Below are positions 43,568 through 52,894 of a stretch of 64,000 nt of DNA, in pieces (within the stretch, counting starts at the first letter, position 1; every line of letters starts with the position of its first letter). Made by a program: the position numbers and the translations under genes. The stretch is from Rhodospirillales bacterium 70-18 (lineage in GTDB: Bacteria; Pseudomonadota; Alphaproteobacteria; Acetobacterales; Acetobacteraceae): assembly GCA_001899585.1 (NCBI GenBank), contig MKWE01000056.1:219581-283580 (forward strand), read 5' to 3'. The notes beneath the pieces were generated by a model. The model saw only the letters and a list, made by a program, of their open reading frames with translations, had not been told where the DNA came from and did not search any database.

Positions 43568-43691
43568 GGAAGCAAGGAAGCTGTTCTTTTTTGGAAAAAA
43601 GAACCAAAAAACTTTATCCGTTTCGCCGTTTGGCGGCCGCGGCGGCCAAACGGATAAAGTTTTTTTGCTTCTTTTTGTTCACAAAAAGAAG
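43568..43691. repeat. AT-rich modular inverted repeat, copy C (rearranged)
   Basis: The same modules as copies A and B occur in a different order: hairpin GTTCTTTTTT/AAAAAAGAAC (43583-43604), arm CAAAAAACTTTATCCGTTT (43605-43623), a G+C-rich core containing CGCCGTTTGGCGG (43624-43645), the inverted arm (43646-43667), then hairpin CTTCTTTTTG/CAAAAAGAAG (43668-43691). In A and B the arms are outside and the hairpins inside; here it is the reverse. The 12-mer GAAGCAAGGAAG at 43569-43580 is shared with the repeat at 20277. The copy ends eight bases from the PmtA-like stop and begins about 67 bases from the acyl-CoA ligase start. Confidence 0.85.
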
Positions 43692-43699
43692 ACCTTCCT

Positions 43700-44308
43700 T
43701 CACACCGGCCGATACCGCCAAACACTGGCCGGCGGAAAGTTCAACGGCGTCCACGCCTCGCGCCGCGCCTGCAGCCCCAGCTTGCGGGCCGGCAGCGGCG
43801 AGGTGGCGCAATAGCTGAAATGCAGGAAGCCGCGCCCGGGGGCGACCGCCTGCATGGCGTCGATGAAGCGGCGCTGCTCGGCCAGCGGCAGCAGCACCAG
43901 CGGGATGCCGCAGACCACGGTGCCGATGCGCCCGTGCCAGGCCGCCGGCAGCAGGTCCGGCAGGGCGCGGGCGTCGCCCTCGATCACGTTCGCGCCCGGC
44001 AGCACGCGGCGCAGGTGGGCGGCCATGGCGGGGACGATCTCGACCACGAACAGCCGTTCCGGCGGCAGGCCGGCGGCGAGCAGCGCGCGGGAGATCACCC
44101 CGGTGCCGGCCCCCAGCTCCAGCATCGCCTCGTCCGGCCCGCGCACGGTCTGCGCCACCACGCGCCGGCACAACGCGGGGGACGAGGGCACGATGGAGCC
44201 CATCCGCAGCGGGTTCTCCATCCAGCGACGGAAGAACAGCCATGGATTCGCGATGCTACGATCCGGGTTGGTCTGACGTATTGCTACTTCAGGCAGGGCG
44301 TGTGTCAT
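43700..44308 (-). CDS. PmtA-like phospholipid N-methyltransferase family protein
   Basis: 202 residues. The N-terminal NPWLFFRRWMENPLRMGSIVPSSPALCRRV block and the SAM-binding motif MLELGAGTGVISRALL are those of the PmtA family, which methylates phosphatidylethanolamine towards phosphatidylcholine in alphaproteobacteria and binds membranes through an N-terminal amphipathic helix. The later VIEGDARALPDLLP and VVCGIPLVLLPLAEQRRFIDAM also fit. The related LexA-type rRNA methyltransferases are a less likely alternative. It is divergent from the PleD-like gene across 231 bp. Confidence 0.75.
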   Translation of the reverse strand: MTHALPEVAIRQTNPDRSIANPWLFFRRWMENPLRMGSIVPSSPALCRRVVAQTVRGPDEAMLELGAGTGVISRALLAAGLPPERLFVVEIVPAMAAHLRRVLPGANVIEGDARALPDLLPAAWHGRIGTVVCGIPLVLLPLAEQRRFIDAMQAVAPGRGFLHFSYCATSPLPARKLGLQARREAWTPLNFPPASVWRYRPV

Positions 44309-44539
44309 GAAACCGTCACATTGTTGCTGTGCAGGCGTTGATTTCGTCTTGGCTGCTAGCGCAATTCGGCGCCGGGGGAAAGATCGCCCTGCAAGCGCAT
44401 GGCGGGTTACCCGCGCCTCTCGGCGCCGCTATACATTGAGCCAATATACGCCCGTATGGTCCTGGGCGGCCTGGGTGTGCCATTGTAGGCATGCCCGTCG
44501 CGGCCGAGCCGCCATAACAGAAAGAAAACACCGCCCGCG

Positions 44540-45901
44540 ATGTCCGCACGCATCCTGATCATCGACGATGTGCCGGCCAACACCCGCCTGCTGGGGGCGC
44601 GGCTGGGCGCGGAGTATTTCGAGGTGCGCACCGCCCATGACGGCCCGGCCGCGCTCGCCGAGGCGCTGGCGTGGCAACCGGACCTGATCCTGCTGGACGT
44701 GATGATGCCCGGCATGGACGGCTACGAGACCTGCCGCCGGCTGAAGGCCGATGTCCGCACCCTGCACATCCCGGTGGTGATGGTCACCACGCTCGACCAG
44801 ACCGACGAGCGGGTGCGCGGGCTGGAGGCGGGGGCCGACGACTTCCTGACCAAGCCGGTCGATTTCGACACGCTGCTGGCCCGCGTGAAGTCGCTGGTGC
44901 GGCTGAAGCGGCTGCTGGACGAATGGCGCATGCGCGGGCAGACGGCGCACGCGCTGGGGCTGTCGGCCAACGGCTTCGCCCCGCCGGCGGTGGCCGGCGC
45001 GCGCGCCCTGGTGGTGGACGACGACGACGCCAGCGCCCAGGCGATCCAGGACGCGCTGCTGCGCGACGGCGTGCTGGCTGCGCGCGCGCGCAGCGAGGCG
45101 GAGACGATGGAACTTGTGCGGGTGGTCGATTTCGCGCTGGTGGTGATCAGCCTGTCGATGCTCACCGACGACCCGCTGCGCCTGGCCTCGCGGCTGCGCG
45201 CCCAGGAGACCACGCAGGAGACGCCGCTGCTGCTGATCGCCGAGTCGGCGCAGCGGGACCGGTTGCTGCGCGGCTTCGACCTGGGGGCGAACGACTGGCT
45301 GATCCGCCCGCTGGACGCCAACGAACTGCGGGCGCGGGCGCGCAACCAGATCCGCCGGAAATTCTACCAGGACCGGCTGCGCGCCGATCTTGGCCACGCC
45401 CTGGAACTGGCGCTGACCGACCCGCTGACCGGCTTCTACAACCAGCGCTACCTGATGCGCCACCTGCACGGGCTGCTGGACGGCGGCGGCGGGGACATGG
45501 TGGCGGTGATGATGCTCGACCTCGACCACTTCAAGGAGGTCAACGACCGCTGGGGCCACCCGGTGGGCGACCAGGCGCTGCGGGTGGTGGCGGAGACGCT
45601 GCGCGGCCGGGTGCGGGTGTTCGACTCCATCGCCCGTTACGGCGGCGAGGAATTCGTGGTGGTGATGCCCGGCGCCAGCGCGCAGGAGGCCCAGGGCGCA
45701 GCCGAGCGGCTGCGCAGCGCCATCGAGCAGATACGCTTCGAGCCGGAGCCGGGCCAGGTGCACCAGCTGACCGTCAGCATCGGCGTCGCCTGCAGCGCCC
45801 CGGGGCGCACGCCGGAGCAGGTGCTGCAAATGGCCGACGCGGCGCTCTACACGGCGAAGAATGCCGGGCGAAACTGCATGAAAATGGCCGCCCAGGCCTG
45901 A
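44540..45901 (+). CDS. pleD: PleD-like diguanylate cyclase response regulator
   Basis: 453 residues: receiver 1 (about 1-125) with phospho-acceptor D53 in LLDVMMPGMDGYETC; receiver 2 (about 154-270) that keeps acidic DDDD after its first strand but lacks the acceptor Asp (VVISLSM); and a GGDEF domain with YGGEEF (G368-F372). The inhibitory site RxxD is R359-D362, five residues before GGEEF, so product inhibition is likely. This is the Caulobacter PleD architecture, including the adaptor-like second receiver. Phosphorylation of D53 would drive dimerisation and c-di-GMP synthesis. No histidine kinase is in the window. An imperfect repeat ATACG-CC-CGTAT lies in the upstream region. Confidence 0.9.
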   Translation: MSARILIIDDVPANTRLLGARLGAEYFEVRTAHDGPAALAEALAWQPDLILLDVMMPGMDGYETCRRLKADVRTLHIPVVMVTTLDQTDERVRGLEAGADDFLTKPVDFDTLLARVKSLVRLKRLLDEWRMRGQTAHALGLSANGFAPPAVAGARALVVDDDDASAQAIQDALLRDGVLAARARSEAETMELVRVVDFALVVISLSMLTDDPLRLASRLRAQETTQETPLLLIAESAQRDRLLRGFDLGANDWLIRPLDANELRARARNQIRRKFYQDRLRADLGHALELALTDPLTGFYNQRYLMRHLHGLLDGGGGDMVAVMMLDLDHFKEVNDRWGHPVGDQALRVVAETLRGRVRVFDSIARYGGEEFVVVMPGASAQEAQGAAERLRSAIEQIRFEPEPGQVHQLTVSIGVACSAPGRTPEQVLQMADAALYTAKNAGRNCMKMAAQA

Positions 45902-45960
45902 GTTCGGCAGGGCGGCCCGGGTCGTCGCACGCGGGTCGTCTCGAAAGCCGTTCGGCCACG

Positions 45961-45994
45961 CGGGCGCCGGCGGGCATGGCCCGGCCGGGCGCCG
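45961..45994. terminator. G+C-rich dyad between convergent genes
   Basis: Between the ends of the PleD-like gene and rpmG the sequence CGGGCGCCGGCGGGC is followed by GCCCGGCCGGGCGCCG, giving a strong imperfect hairpin. There is no T-tract on either side. It may act as a bidirectional transcript end, but the support is only its position and pairing. Confidence 0.3.
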
Positions 45995-46006
45995 CGCGGC
46001 CGCCGA

Positions 46007-46174
46007 TCACTTGATCTTGGCTTCCTTGAAGGCGACGTGCTTGCGCGCCACCGGATCGTATTTCTTCAGCTCCAGCTTGCCGGTCTGGGCGCGGGCGTTC
46101 TTCTTGGTGACATAGAAGTACCCGGTGTCCGCGGTGGACACGAGCTTGATCTGGACGGTGTTGGATTTGGCCAT
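46007..46174 (-). CDS. rpmG: 50S ribosomal protein L33
   Basis: 55 residues: it begins [20 protein letters not shown], continues [21 protein letters not shown] and ends [14 protein letters not shown]. This is the full-length alphaproteobacterial L33, of the type without the zinc-binding CxxC pairs. It binds 23S rRNA near the E site of the large subunit. It is the last gene of the minus-strand block and lies 78 bp downstream of the S41 peptidase start region. It converges with the PleD-like gene. Confidence 0.97.
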   Translation of the reverse strand: MAKSNTVQIKLVSTADTGYFYVTKKNARAQTGKLELKKYDPVARKHVAFKEAKIK

Positions 46175-46252
46175 CGTTGGAACCCTTGCGGAAGGGGTCG
46201 GGAGATACGCAGCCCTGGCCTCGCCGTCAAGCTTTCGCCTGTGGTCGTCGCC

Positions 46253-47839
46253 TCAACGCAGCCGCGCGCCGCCCAGGGCCGTGGGCGCGCGGGGGGGCGG
46301 CACCGGCCTCAGCAGCGCGGTGGCATAGGCGCGCGGCGTCTGCACCAGGAAGCGGGCGGCCGCCATGTCGGCGTCGCGGCCCTCGGCGGCGGGGCAGGCC
46401 GCACGGATCGCCAGGGCGGCGGCGGGCGCCAGCGGGGCGCGGGCGGCACGGTGGCGGGCCAGCGCCGCGGCCATCGGCTGGCTGCCCTGCGCCAGCGCCC
46501 GCAACTGCCGCGCCAGCAGGTCCTGGCCCAGGCTGGTGCAGACCTGCGGCAGCACGCCGAGCGCCTGGATCGGCCAGCCGCGCGGCGCCAGCACCCGGCT
46601 CCAGGTCACCAGCAGCTCGCCGCCATCGGGCAGCTCGGCGATGGTCTGCACCAGCCCCTTGCCCAGCGTGGAGCTGCCCACCACCACCGCGCGCCGCTGA
46701 TCGGCCAGGGCGGCGGCGAGGATTTCGGCGGCGCTGGCGGTGCGGCCATCGACCACCACCACCACCGGCAGCCCGCCGGCCAGGTCGCGGCCATCGGCGC
46801 GGAACTCGTGCGCGGCCTCGGGGTCGCGGCCGGAGGTGGTGGCGACGATGCCGTCCGGTTGCAGCATCGCCGCGGCGGCCACCGCCTGGCGCAGCAGCCC
46901 GCCGCGGTTGCCGCGCAGGTCGATCACCACGCCCTCCGGCTGGCGGTCGGCGTCCAGCGCCCGGATCAGCTCCTGCGCGATCCGCGAGGCGGTGGTGCGG
47001 GCGAAGCTCGAAACCTGCAAGACCAATATGTTGTCGTGCGTAGTTGCGGTCACGGTCTCGGGCGGCAGGGTCGCGCGCTCCAGCGTCACCACGCGGGTAT
47101 GGCCGTCGTGGGCGCGCAGGGTGATGGCGACGCGGCTATATTCCGGCCCGGCCAGCAGCGCGTTCACCGCCATCAGCGTGGCGCCCTGCACGCTCTGGCC
47201 GTCGATCGCCGTGACGCGCTCGCCCGCCCGCACGCCGGCCAGCGCGGCGGGTCCGTCGGACTGCACCGCGGCGATCACGAAGCCGCCGGACCGCACCGCC
47301 ACGCGCAGCCCCAGTGTCGCCCGCCCGGAGCGGCGCATGCGGTCGGCCGCCGCCTCGGCGGGGGGCGTGTAGCGGGAATAGGGGTCCAGATGGTTGAACA
47401 ATTCGTCGAAAAAGCTGCGGATTATGCCCGGCGTGCCGGCATGGCGCACCGATTCGGAGGTGTCCCAGGCGGCGCGCGCCATCTGGCCGATCGCGTCCGA
47501 CCAGCCGGCGATATCCGCCTCGGCGGGGGCGGGGCGGGCGAACAGCACCCGCCCGGGGCCGATCAGCCGCAACACGGCGGGGATGCCGGGGTCCTGGTGC
47601 AGGTCGGGCGTCAGGCGCGAATCCAGCGTGGTCAGGCCGCGCAGGCCCCACATCACCAGTTGCGGCACCGGGATGGCGTCCAGCGTTCGCGGCGCCATGA
47701 ACGCCAGCGCGGTGGCCGCCACGCCCGCCAGCAGCGGCTGGTTGAAGTTCTGCCCGGTGACGAACGGCTCCGCGCGTGCGCCCGCCGGCAGCAGCGGCGC
47801 GACGAAGGCGAGCAGCAGCAGGAACGCGGCGCGGGTCAC
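46253..47839 (-). CDS. S41 family carboxy-terminal processing peptidase
   Basis: 528 residues from a GTG start with a signal peptide (MTRAAFLLLLAFVAPLLPAGARA). A PDZ domain around residues 175-245 (GFVIAAVQSDGPAALAGVRAGERVTAIDG) is followed by the catalytic part with VVIDLRGNRGGLL, the nucleophile region VDGRTASAAEI (Ser) and GSSTLGKGLVQT (Lys), the Ser/Lys dyad of S41/CtpA proteases. It acts in the periplasm on protein C-termini; targets are unknown. Its start overlaps the rnr stop by four bases, so it appears to be co-translated with rnr. Confidence 0.88.
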   Translation of the reverse strand: MTRAAFLLLLAFVAPLLPAGARAEPFVTGQNFNQPLLAGVAATALAFMAPRTLDAIPVPQLVMWGLRGLTTLDSRLTPDLHQDPGIPAVLRLIGPGRVLFARPAPAEADIAGWSDAIGQMARAAWDTSESVRHAGTPGIIRSFFDELFNHLDPYSRYTPPAEAAADRMRRSGRATLGLRVAVRSGGFVIAAVQSDGPAALAGVRAGERVTAIDGQSVQGATLMAVNALLAGPEYSRVAITLRAHDGHTRVVTLERATLPPETVTATTHDNILVLQVSSFARTTASRIAQELIRALDADRQPEGVVIDLRGNRGGLLRQAVAAAAMLQPDGIVATTSGRDPEAAHEFRADGRDLAGGLPVVVVVDGRTASAAEILAAALADQRRAVVVGSSTLGKGLVQTIAELPDGGELLVTWSRVLAPRGWPIQALGVLPQVCTSLGQDLLARQLRALAQGSQPMAAALARHRAARAPLAPAAALAIRAACPAAEGRDADMAAARFLVQTPRAYATALLRPVPPPRAPTALGGARLR

Positions 47840-50049
47840 CTGCGGCGTGGGCTTTCCCTTCGGAGTTTCGGGCCGGTCGCTGGTCGGCCGGTGGTCGCTG
47901 TGCCCATTCCCTGCATGACGTGGAACACCAGCCCGCCGGTAACCGGGCTCGCCTCGGCCAGCCGCACCTCGACCGCTTCGGCCAGGCGGAAGGTCAGGCC
48001 GCTGCGCCGGCCGCTCAGCGTCTGGGCGGTTTCGTCGTGCAGCCAGAAATCGTCGGGCAAGGTCGACACGGGCACGAGTCCACTGGCTCCATTTCCCGCG
48101 ACTGTGACGAAAAGCCCGAACCGGGTCACGCCGGAAATGCGTGCGGAGAACAGCGTGCCGACCTTATCTGCCATGAAAACCGCGAGGTAGCGGTCGATCG
48201 CGTCCCGCTCGGCCAGGGCGGCGCGGCGTTCGGTGGCGGTGATGTGCTCGCAGCTGTCCGGCAGGCGCGGAATCTCGTCGTCATGCAGCCCGCCATCGCC
48301 CAGCCGCAGGCCCAGGATCAGCGCGCGATGCACCAGCAGGTCGGCGTAGCGGCGGATCGGGCTGGTGAAATGGGCGTAGCGGGCCAAGCCGAGGCCGAAA
48401 TGGCCGATATTGTCGATGTCGTACTGCGCCTGCGACTGGCTGCGCAGCATCACCTCGTTGACCAGCGCCGCCGCCTCGGTGCCGGCGACCTTGCGCAGCA
48501 CCGCGTCCAGGTCGCGCGGGTGCAGTTGGTCGCCGGGCGGCAAGCTGATGTCCAGCCCGCGCAGGAAGCCGCGCAGGCCCTCCAGTTTCTCGGCCGAGGG
48601 CGGCGCGTGCACGCGGTAGACGCAGGGGCGGCGCAGACGCTCCAGCTCCTCGGCGGCGCAGACATTGGCCAGCACCATGAACTCCTCGATCAGCCGGTGG
48701 CTGTCCAGGCGCGGGCGCGGGGCGACGGCGGCGACGCGGCCCCGGTCGTCCAGCACGACGCGGCGCTCCGGCAGGTCGAGGTCCAGCGTGCCGCGCCGCG
48801 CGCGCTCGGCCAGCAGGGCCTGGAAGGCGGCGTAGAGCGCGGGCAGCGGCAGGCCGAGGTCGCCGCCGGCCTCATGGGCGGCCTGCACCTGCTCATAGGT
48901 CAGGCGGGCGGCGCTGCGCATCACGCCGCGGCCGAAGCGGTGGCGGCGCTTGGTGCCGGCGCGGTCGATGGCGATCTCGACGAACAGGCAGCCCCGATCC
49001 TCCCGCGGGCGCAGGCTGCACCAGCCGTTGGACAGCGCCTCCGGCAGCATCGGCACCACGCGGTCGGGGAAATAGCAGGAATTGCCGCGCTTCCAGGCCT
49101 CGTGGTCGAGCGCGCTGCCGGGGGTGACGTAATGCGCCACGTCGGCGATGGCGACCACCAGGCGGAAGCCGTCGGCGGTCGGCTCGGCGAACACCGCGTC
49201 GTCGAAGTCGCGCGCGTCCTCGCCGTCGATGGTCACCAGTGGCAGGTCGCGCAGGTCGTCGCACCCGCTCACCGCCACCGCGCGTGCCGCCTCGGCCTGG
49301 GCGAGGGCGGCGGGCGGAAAGACGGTGGGGATGTCGTGGGTGTGGATCACCACCAGGCTCACCGCGCGGGCGTCGCCCATGTTGCCCAGCCGCTCGATCA
49401 CCCGGGCCGGCTTCAGCCCGTGCGGGCCGGCGGGCAGCGGGGCGGCGAGCACGATCTCGCCCTCCTCGGCGCCGCCGGCCTCGCCGGGGGGGACGACCCA
49501 TTCGGCCTTGGCGCGGCGGTCGGTGGGGATGATCCGGCCGGCCTTGTAGACGCCGAGGATGCGGCCGGGCTCGTCGGTAAGGCGCTTGAGGGTCCGGCCC
49601 TCGTATTTGCCGCCGCCGATCGGGCGCAGCCGCGCCACCACGCGCTCGCCGGGCGCCAAAGCGGGCCGGCCGCGCGGCTCCGGGGCCATGAAGATCACCG
49701 GCGGCGGGCCGTCGCCCTGCCAGGCCATCGGGCGGGCGATGGCGTCGCCGTCCGGGTCGGTGCCGGTGACCTGCACCACCATCGATTCCGGCAGGCGGCC
49801 GGCGGAATGCGGGGCGGTGAAGCGGCGATGGCCGGCGGGCATGGCGGCGCCCTCCGCGGCGAGCCCGGCCAGCAGGCTGCGCAGCGCGGCGCGATGCTCC
49901 GGCCCCAGGCCGAAATGGCGGCTGATCTCGCGCTTGCCGACGCGGCCATTGGCGGCGTGGATGAAGCGGCGGACGGCCTCGCGGCTGGGCAGCACGCCCT
50001 TGGTCAGATCGGCATCAGGCGGGGCGCCGTCGTGCCGCTTGGCTGCCAT
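47836..50049 (-). CDS. rnr: Ribonuclease R
   Basis: 737 residues. After an N-terminal helix-turn-helix/cold-shock region the RNB catalytic domain carries the metal-binding TIDGEDARDFDDAVF, followed by NSCYFPDRVVPMLPEALSN and HFTSPIRRYADLLVHRAL. A C-terminal S1 domain reads ARISGVTRFGLFVTV. It is a 3'-5' exoribonuclease for structured RNA, including rRNA turnover and tmRNA-linked decay. The ATG at 50049 lies one base after the topA stop. The topA-rnr order is common in alphaproteobacteria. Confidence 0.95.
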   Translation of the reverse strand: MAAKRHDGAPPDADLTKGVLPSREAVRRFIHAANGRVGKREISRHFGLGPEHRAALRSLLAGLAAEGAAMPAGHRRFTAPHSAGRLPESMVVQVTGTDPDGDAIARPMAWQGDGPPPVIFMAPEPRGRPALAPGERVVARLRPIGGGKYEGRTLKRLTDEPGRILGVYKAGRIIPTDRRAKAEWVVPPGEAGGAEEGEIVLAAPLPAGPHGLKPARVIERLGNMGDARAVSLVVIHTHDIPTVFPPAALAQAEAARAVAVSGCDDLRDLPLVTIDGEDARDFDDAVFAEPTADGFRLVVAIADVAHYVTPGSALDHEAWKRGNSCYFPDRVVPMLPEALSNGWCSLRPREDRGCLFVEIAIDRAGTKRRHRFGRGVMRSAARLTYEQVQAAHEAGGDLGLPLPALYAAFQALLAERARRGTLDLDLPERRVVLDDRGRVAAVAPRPRLDSHRLIEEFMVLANVCAAEELERLRRPCVYRVHAPPSAEKLEGLRGFLRGLDISLPPGDQLHPRDLDAVLRKVAGTEAAALVNEVMLRSQSQAQYDIDNIGHFGLGLARYAHFTSPIRRYADLLVHRALILGLRLGDGGLHDDEIPRLPDSCEHITATERRAALAERDAIDRYLAVFMADKVGTLFSARISGVTRFGLFVTVAGNGASGLVPVSTLPDDFWLHDETAQTLSGRRSGLTFRLAEAVEVRLAEASPVTGGLVFHVMQGMGTATTGRPATGPKLRRESPRRR

Positions 50050-50050
50050 C

Positions 50051-52816
50051 TCAGTCGGCGGCCTGCTTGGCGTCGGCCTTCTTCGCGGGGGATTTTTTCG
50101 CCGCGGGCTGCTTTGTCGCCGGTTTTTTTGCCGCCGCCTTCTTGGCCGCCGGTTTCTTGGCGGCTGGTTTCTGGGTGGCGGCCTTCCTGGCGGCCGGCTT
50201 GCCGGTCGGTGCCGCCTTGGCCGTGGCGTCGGCCGCCGCCTTCGCGGGCTTGGCCGCCTTCGCGCCACGCACCGGCTTGCGGCCGCCGCGCGGCTTCATC
50301 GCCTTGCCCTTCTCGGCCAGCAGCGCCACCGCCTGCTCCATGGTGATGTCGTCCATCGCCATGTCGCGCGGCAGGTTGGCGATCTTGCCGGCATGCTGGG
50401 CATAGGGGCCGAAGCGGCCCTTGCGCACCAGCACCGGCTCCTTGTCGGCCGGGTGCGGCCCCAGCGTGCGCACGCTGGCCAGCTTCTGCGCCAGCAGGTC
50501 CACGGCGCGGTTCAGCCCGACCGCCAGCACGTCGTCGTCCTTGTCCAGCGAGGCGAACACGCCGCCCATCTTCACGAAGGGGCCGAACCGGCCCAGCCCG
50601 GCCTCGATCGGCTCCTTGCTCTCGGGATGGATGCCGACGATGCGCGGCAGCGACAGCAGGCCCAGCGCCTGGTCCAGCGTGACGCTGTCGCCCTCCATGC
50701 CGCGCGGCAGGCTGGTGCGGCGCGGGCGGGTCTTGCTGTCCTTGATCTGCTCGCCCTGCTGGGCGTACAGGCCATACGGGCCGCGCCGGACGGTGATCTC
50801 CTCGCCGGTGTCCGGGTGGTGGCCCAGCACACGCAGGCCCTCCTTCAGCGTCTCGCCGCCTTCCTCGCCATTGTCCACGGCGAGCGGGCGGGTGAACTGG
50901 CAGCCCGGGTAGTTGGAGCAGCCGATGAAGCTGCCATGCCGCCCCAGCTTCAGCCCCAGCCGCCCCTTGGCGCAGGACGGGCACAGCCGCGGGTCGGTCC
51001 CGTCCTCGCGGGCGGGGAAGAAATGCGGCCCCAGGTCGCGGTCCAGCGCGTCGATCACGTCGCTGATCTTGAGGTCCTTGGTCTGGTCCACGGCCTTGGA
51101 AAACTCGGTCCAGAAGGCGCGCATCACCGCCCGCCAGTCGGCCCGGCCGCCGGAGATATCGTCGAGCTGCTCCTCCAGCCCGGCGGTGAAGCCCGGATCG
51201 ACATAGCGCTCGAAGAAGCTGACCAGGAAGGCGGTGACCAGCCGGCCACGGTCCTCCGGCACGAAGCGGCGCTTGTCCAGCTTCACGTATTGCCGGTCCT
51301 GCAGCACCGACAGGATGGAGGCGTAGGTGGAGGGGCGGCCGATGCCCAGCTCCTCCATCTTCTTGACCAGGCTCGCCTCGGAATAGCGCGGTGGCGGCTG
51401 GGTGAAGTGCTGGTCGGCGGTGACCCAGCTCTCGGTCCCGGCGGCGCGCAGCGGATCCTGCTCGCGCATCGGCGGCAGCATGCGGTTGTCGTCGTCGGCA
51501 CCCTCGGCGGCGTCGTCGCGGTCCTCGCGGTACAGTTTCAGGAAGCCGTCGAAGGCCAGGATGGAGCCGTTGGCGCGCAGCACTGGGGCATTCGGGCGGC
51601 CCGGCTCGGTGATGTCCACCGCCACCTGGTCGAACTCGGCGGATTGCATCTGCGAGGCGACGGCGCGCTTCCACACCAGCTCGTACAGCCGGCGCTGGTC
51701 GGCGTTCAGCTGGTGGGCGACGCTGTCGGGGGTGCGGGCGACATCGGTGGGGCGGATCGCCTCGTGCGCCTCCTGGGCGTTCTTGGCCTTGGTGGTGTAT
51801 TCGCGCGGCGCGCCGGGCAGGTAGCGGTCCCCATAGGCCGATTTCACGTGGTCGCGGATGGCCAGCATGGCCTCGCGCGCCATGCTGACGCCGTCGGTGC
51901 GCATATAGGTGATGAGACCGGTGGTCTCGCCGCCGATCTCCACGCCCTCGTATAGGCCCTGGGCGAGGCGCATGGTCTGCTGCGCGCCGAAGCCCAGCTT
52001 GCGCGAGGCCTCCTGTTGCAGGGTGGAGGTGGTGAAGGGCGGCGCCGGGTGGCGCTTCACGCGCTTGCGCTCGACGGTGGCGACCGAGAACTGCCCGGCC
52101 TCCACGGCTTCGCGGGCGTGGGCGGCCTTTTCCGCCGAATCAAGGTCGAACTGGTCGAGCTTGCGGCCGTCCAGATGGGTGAGGCGGGCGCTGAACGGGG
52201 CGCCGGCGGGGGTCAGGAAGCCGGCCTCCACCGTCCAGTATTCGCGGGCGCGGAACACCTCGATCTCGGCTTCGCGCTCGCAGATCAGCCGCAGCGCCAC
52301 GGACTGCACCCGCCCGGCGCTGCGGCTGCCGGGCAGCTTGCGCCACAGCACCGGGCTGAGCGTGAAACCCACCAGGTAGTCCAGCGCGCGGCGGGCCATG
52401 TAGGCGTTGATCAGCGGCTCATCCAGCGCGCGCGGGTGCGCCATGGCGTAGCGGACGGCGTTGCGGGTGATCTCGTTGAACGTCACGCGGCGGACGTCCA
52501 TGCCTTTCAGCAGGTTCTTCTCGTCCAGCATGGCGCGGACATGCCAGCTGATCGCCTCGCCCTCGCGGTCAGGGTCGGTGGCGAGGTAGAGGGTCTTGGC
52601 GCCCTTCAGCGCCTTGGCGATGGCCGCGATCTGCCGGCTGCCGCGCTCGTCGGCGGCCCAGTCCATGGCGAAATCCTCGTCGGGCCGCACGCTGCCGTCC
52701 TTGGGCGGCAGGTCGCGCACATGCCCGAAGCTGGCCAGCACGGTGAACCCGCTGCCCAGATACTTGTTGATGGTCTTGGCCTTGGCGGGGGATTCGACGA
52801 CGACGACGTCCGACAT
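50051..52816 (-). CDS. topA: DNA topoisomerase I
   Basis: 921 residues. The TOPRIM part has VVVESPAKAKTI (E8) and TDPDREGE (D81, D83, E85); the active-site tyrosine is Y304 in TGLITYMRTDG. CPSCAKGRLGLKLGRHGSFIGCSNYPGC is a C-terminal zinc-finger-type repeat, followed by three or four topo_C repeats (TVRRGPYGLYAQQGEQI and similar). The last hundred residues are a Lys/Ala/Pro-rich tail, probably DNA-binding. It relaxes negative supercoils. It is preceded by dprA, with 78 bp between them. Confidence 0.96.
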   Translation of the reverse strand: MSDVVVVESPAKAKTINKYLGSGFTVLASFGHVRDLPPKDGSVRPDEDFAMDWAADERGSRQIAAIAKALKGAKTLYLATDPDREGEAISWHVRAMLDEKNLLKGMDVRRVTFNEITRNAVRYAMAHPRALDEPLINAYMARRALDYLVGFTLSPVLWRKLPGSRSAGRVQSVALRLICEREAEIEVFRAREYWTVEAGFLTPAGAPFSARLTHLDGRKLDQFDLDSAEKAAHAREAVEAGQFSVATVERKRVKRHPAPPFTTSTLQQEASRKLGFGAQQTMRLAQGLYEGVEIGGETTGLITYMRTDGVSMAREAMLAIRDHVKSAYGDRYLPGAPREYTTKAKNAQEAHEAIRPTDVARTPDSVAHQLNADQRRLYELVWKRAVASQMQSAEFDQVAVDITEPGRPNAPVLRANGSILAFDGFLKLYREDRDDAAEGADDDNRMLPPMREQDPLRAAGTESWVTADQHFTQPPPRYSEASLVKKMEELGIGRPSTYASILSVLQDRQYVKLDKRRFVPEDRGRLVTAFLVSFFERYVDPGFTAGLEEQLDDISGGRADWRAVMRAFWTEFSKAVDQTKDLKISDVIDALDRDLGPHFFPAREDGTDPRLCPSCAKGRLGLKLGRHGSFIGCSNYPGCQFTRPLAVDNGEEGGETLKEGLRVLGHHPDTGEEITVRRGPYGLYAQQGEQIKDSKTRPRRTSLPRGMEGDSVTLDQALGLLSLPRIVGIHPESKEPIEAGLGRFGPFVKMGGVFASLDKDDDVLAVGLNRAVDLLAQKLASVRTLGPHPADKEPVLVRKGRFGPYAQHAGKIANLPRDMAMDDITMEQAVALLAEKGKAMKPRGGRKPVRGAKAAKPAKAAADATAKAAPTGKPAARKAATQKPAAKKPAAKKAAAKKPATKQPAAKKSPAKKADAKQAAD

Positions 52817-52894
52817 TGTGTCCTGTTGGGTGGGGCCGTCCCCCGGCCTGCTTGGCCGCGGGTCGGCACAGTTCCGGGCGGCCGTGGCCGGCGG

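Noticed and set aside
50051..50300. Lys/Ala-rich histone-like protein encoded at the end of topA
   Set aside because: The tail is in frame with topoisomerase I and there is no separate start with a ribosome binding site; such tails are common on TopA.
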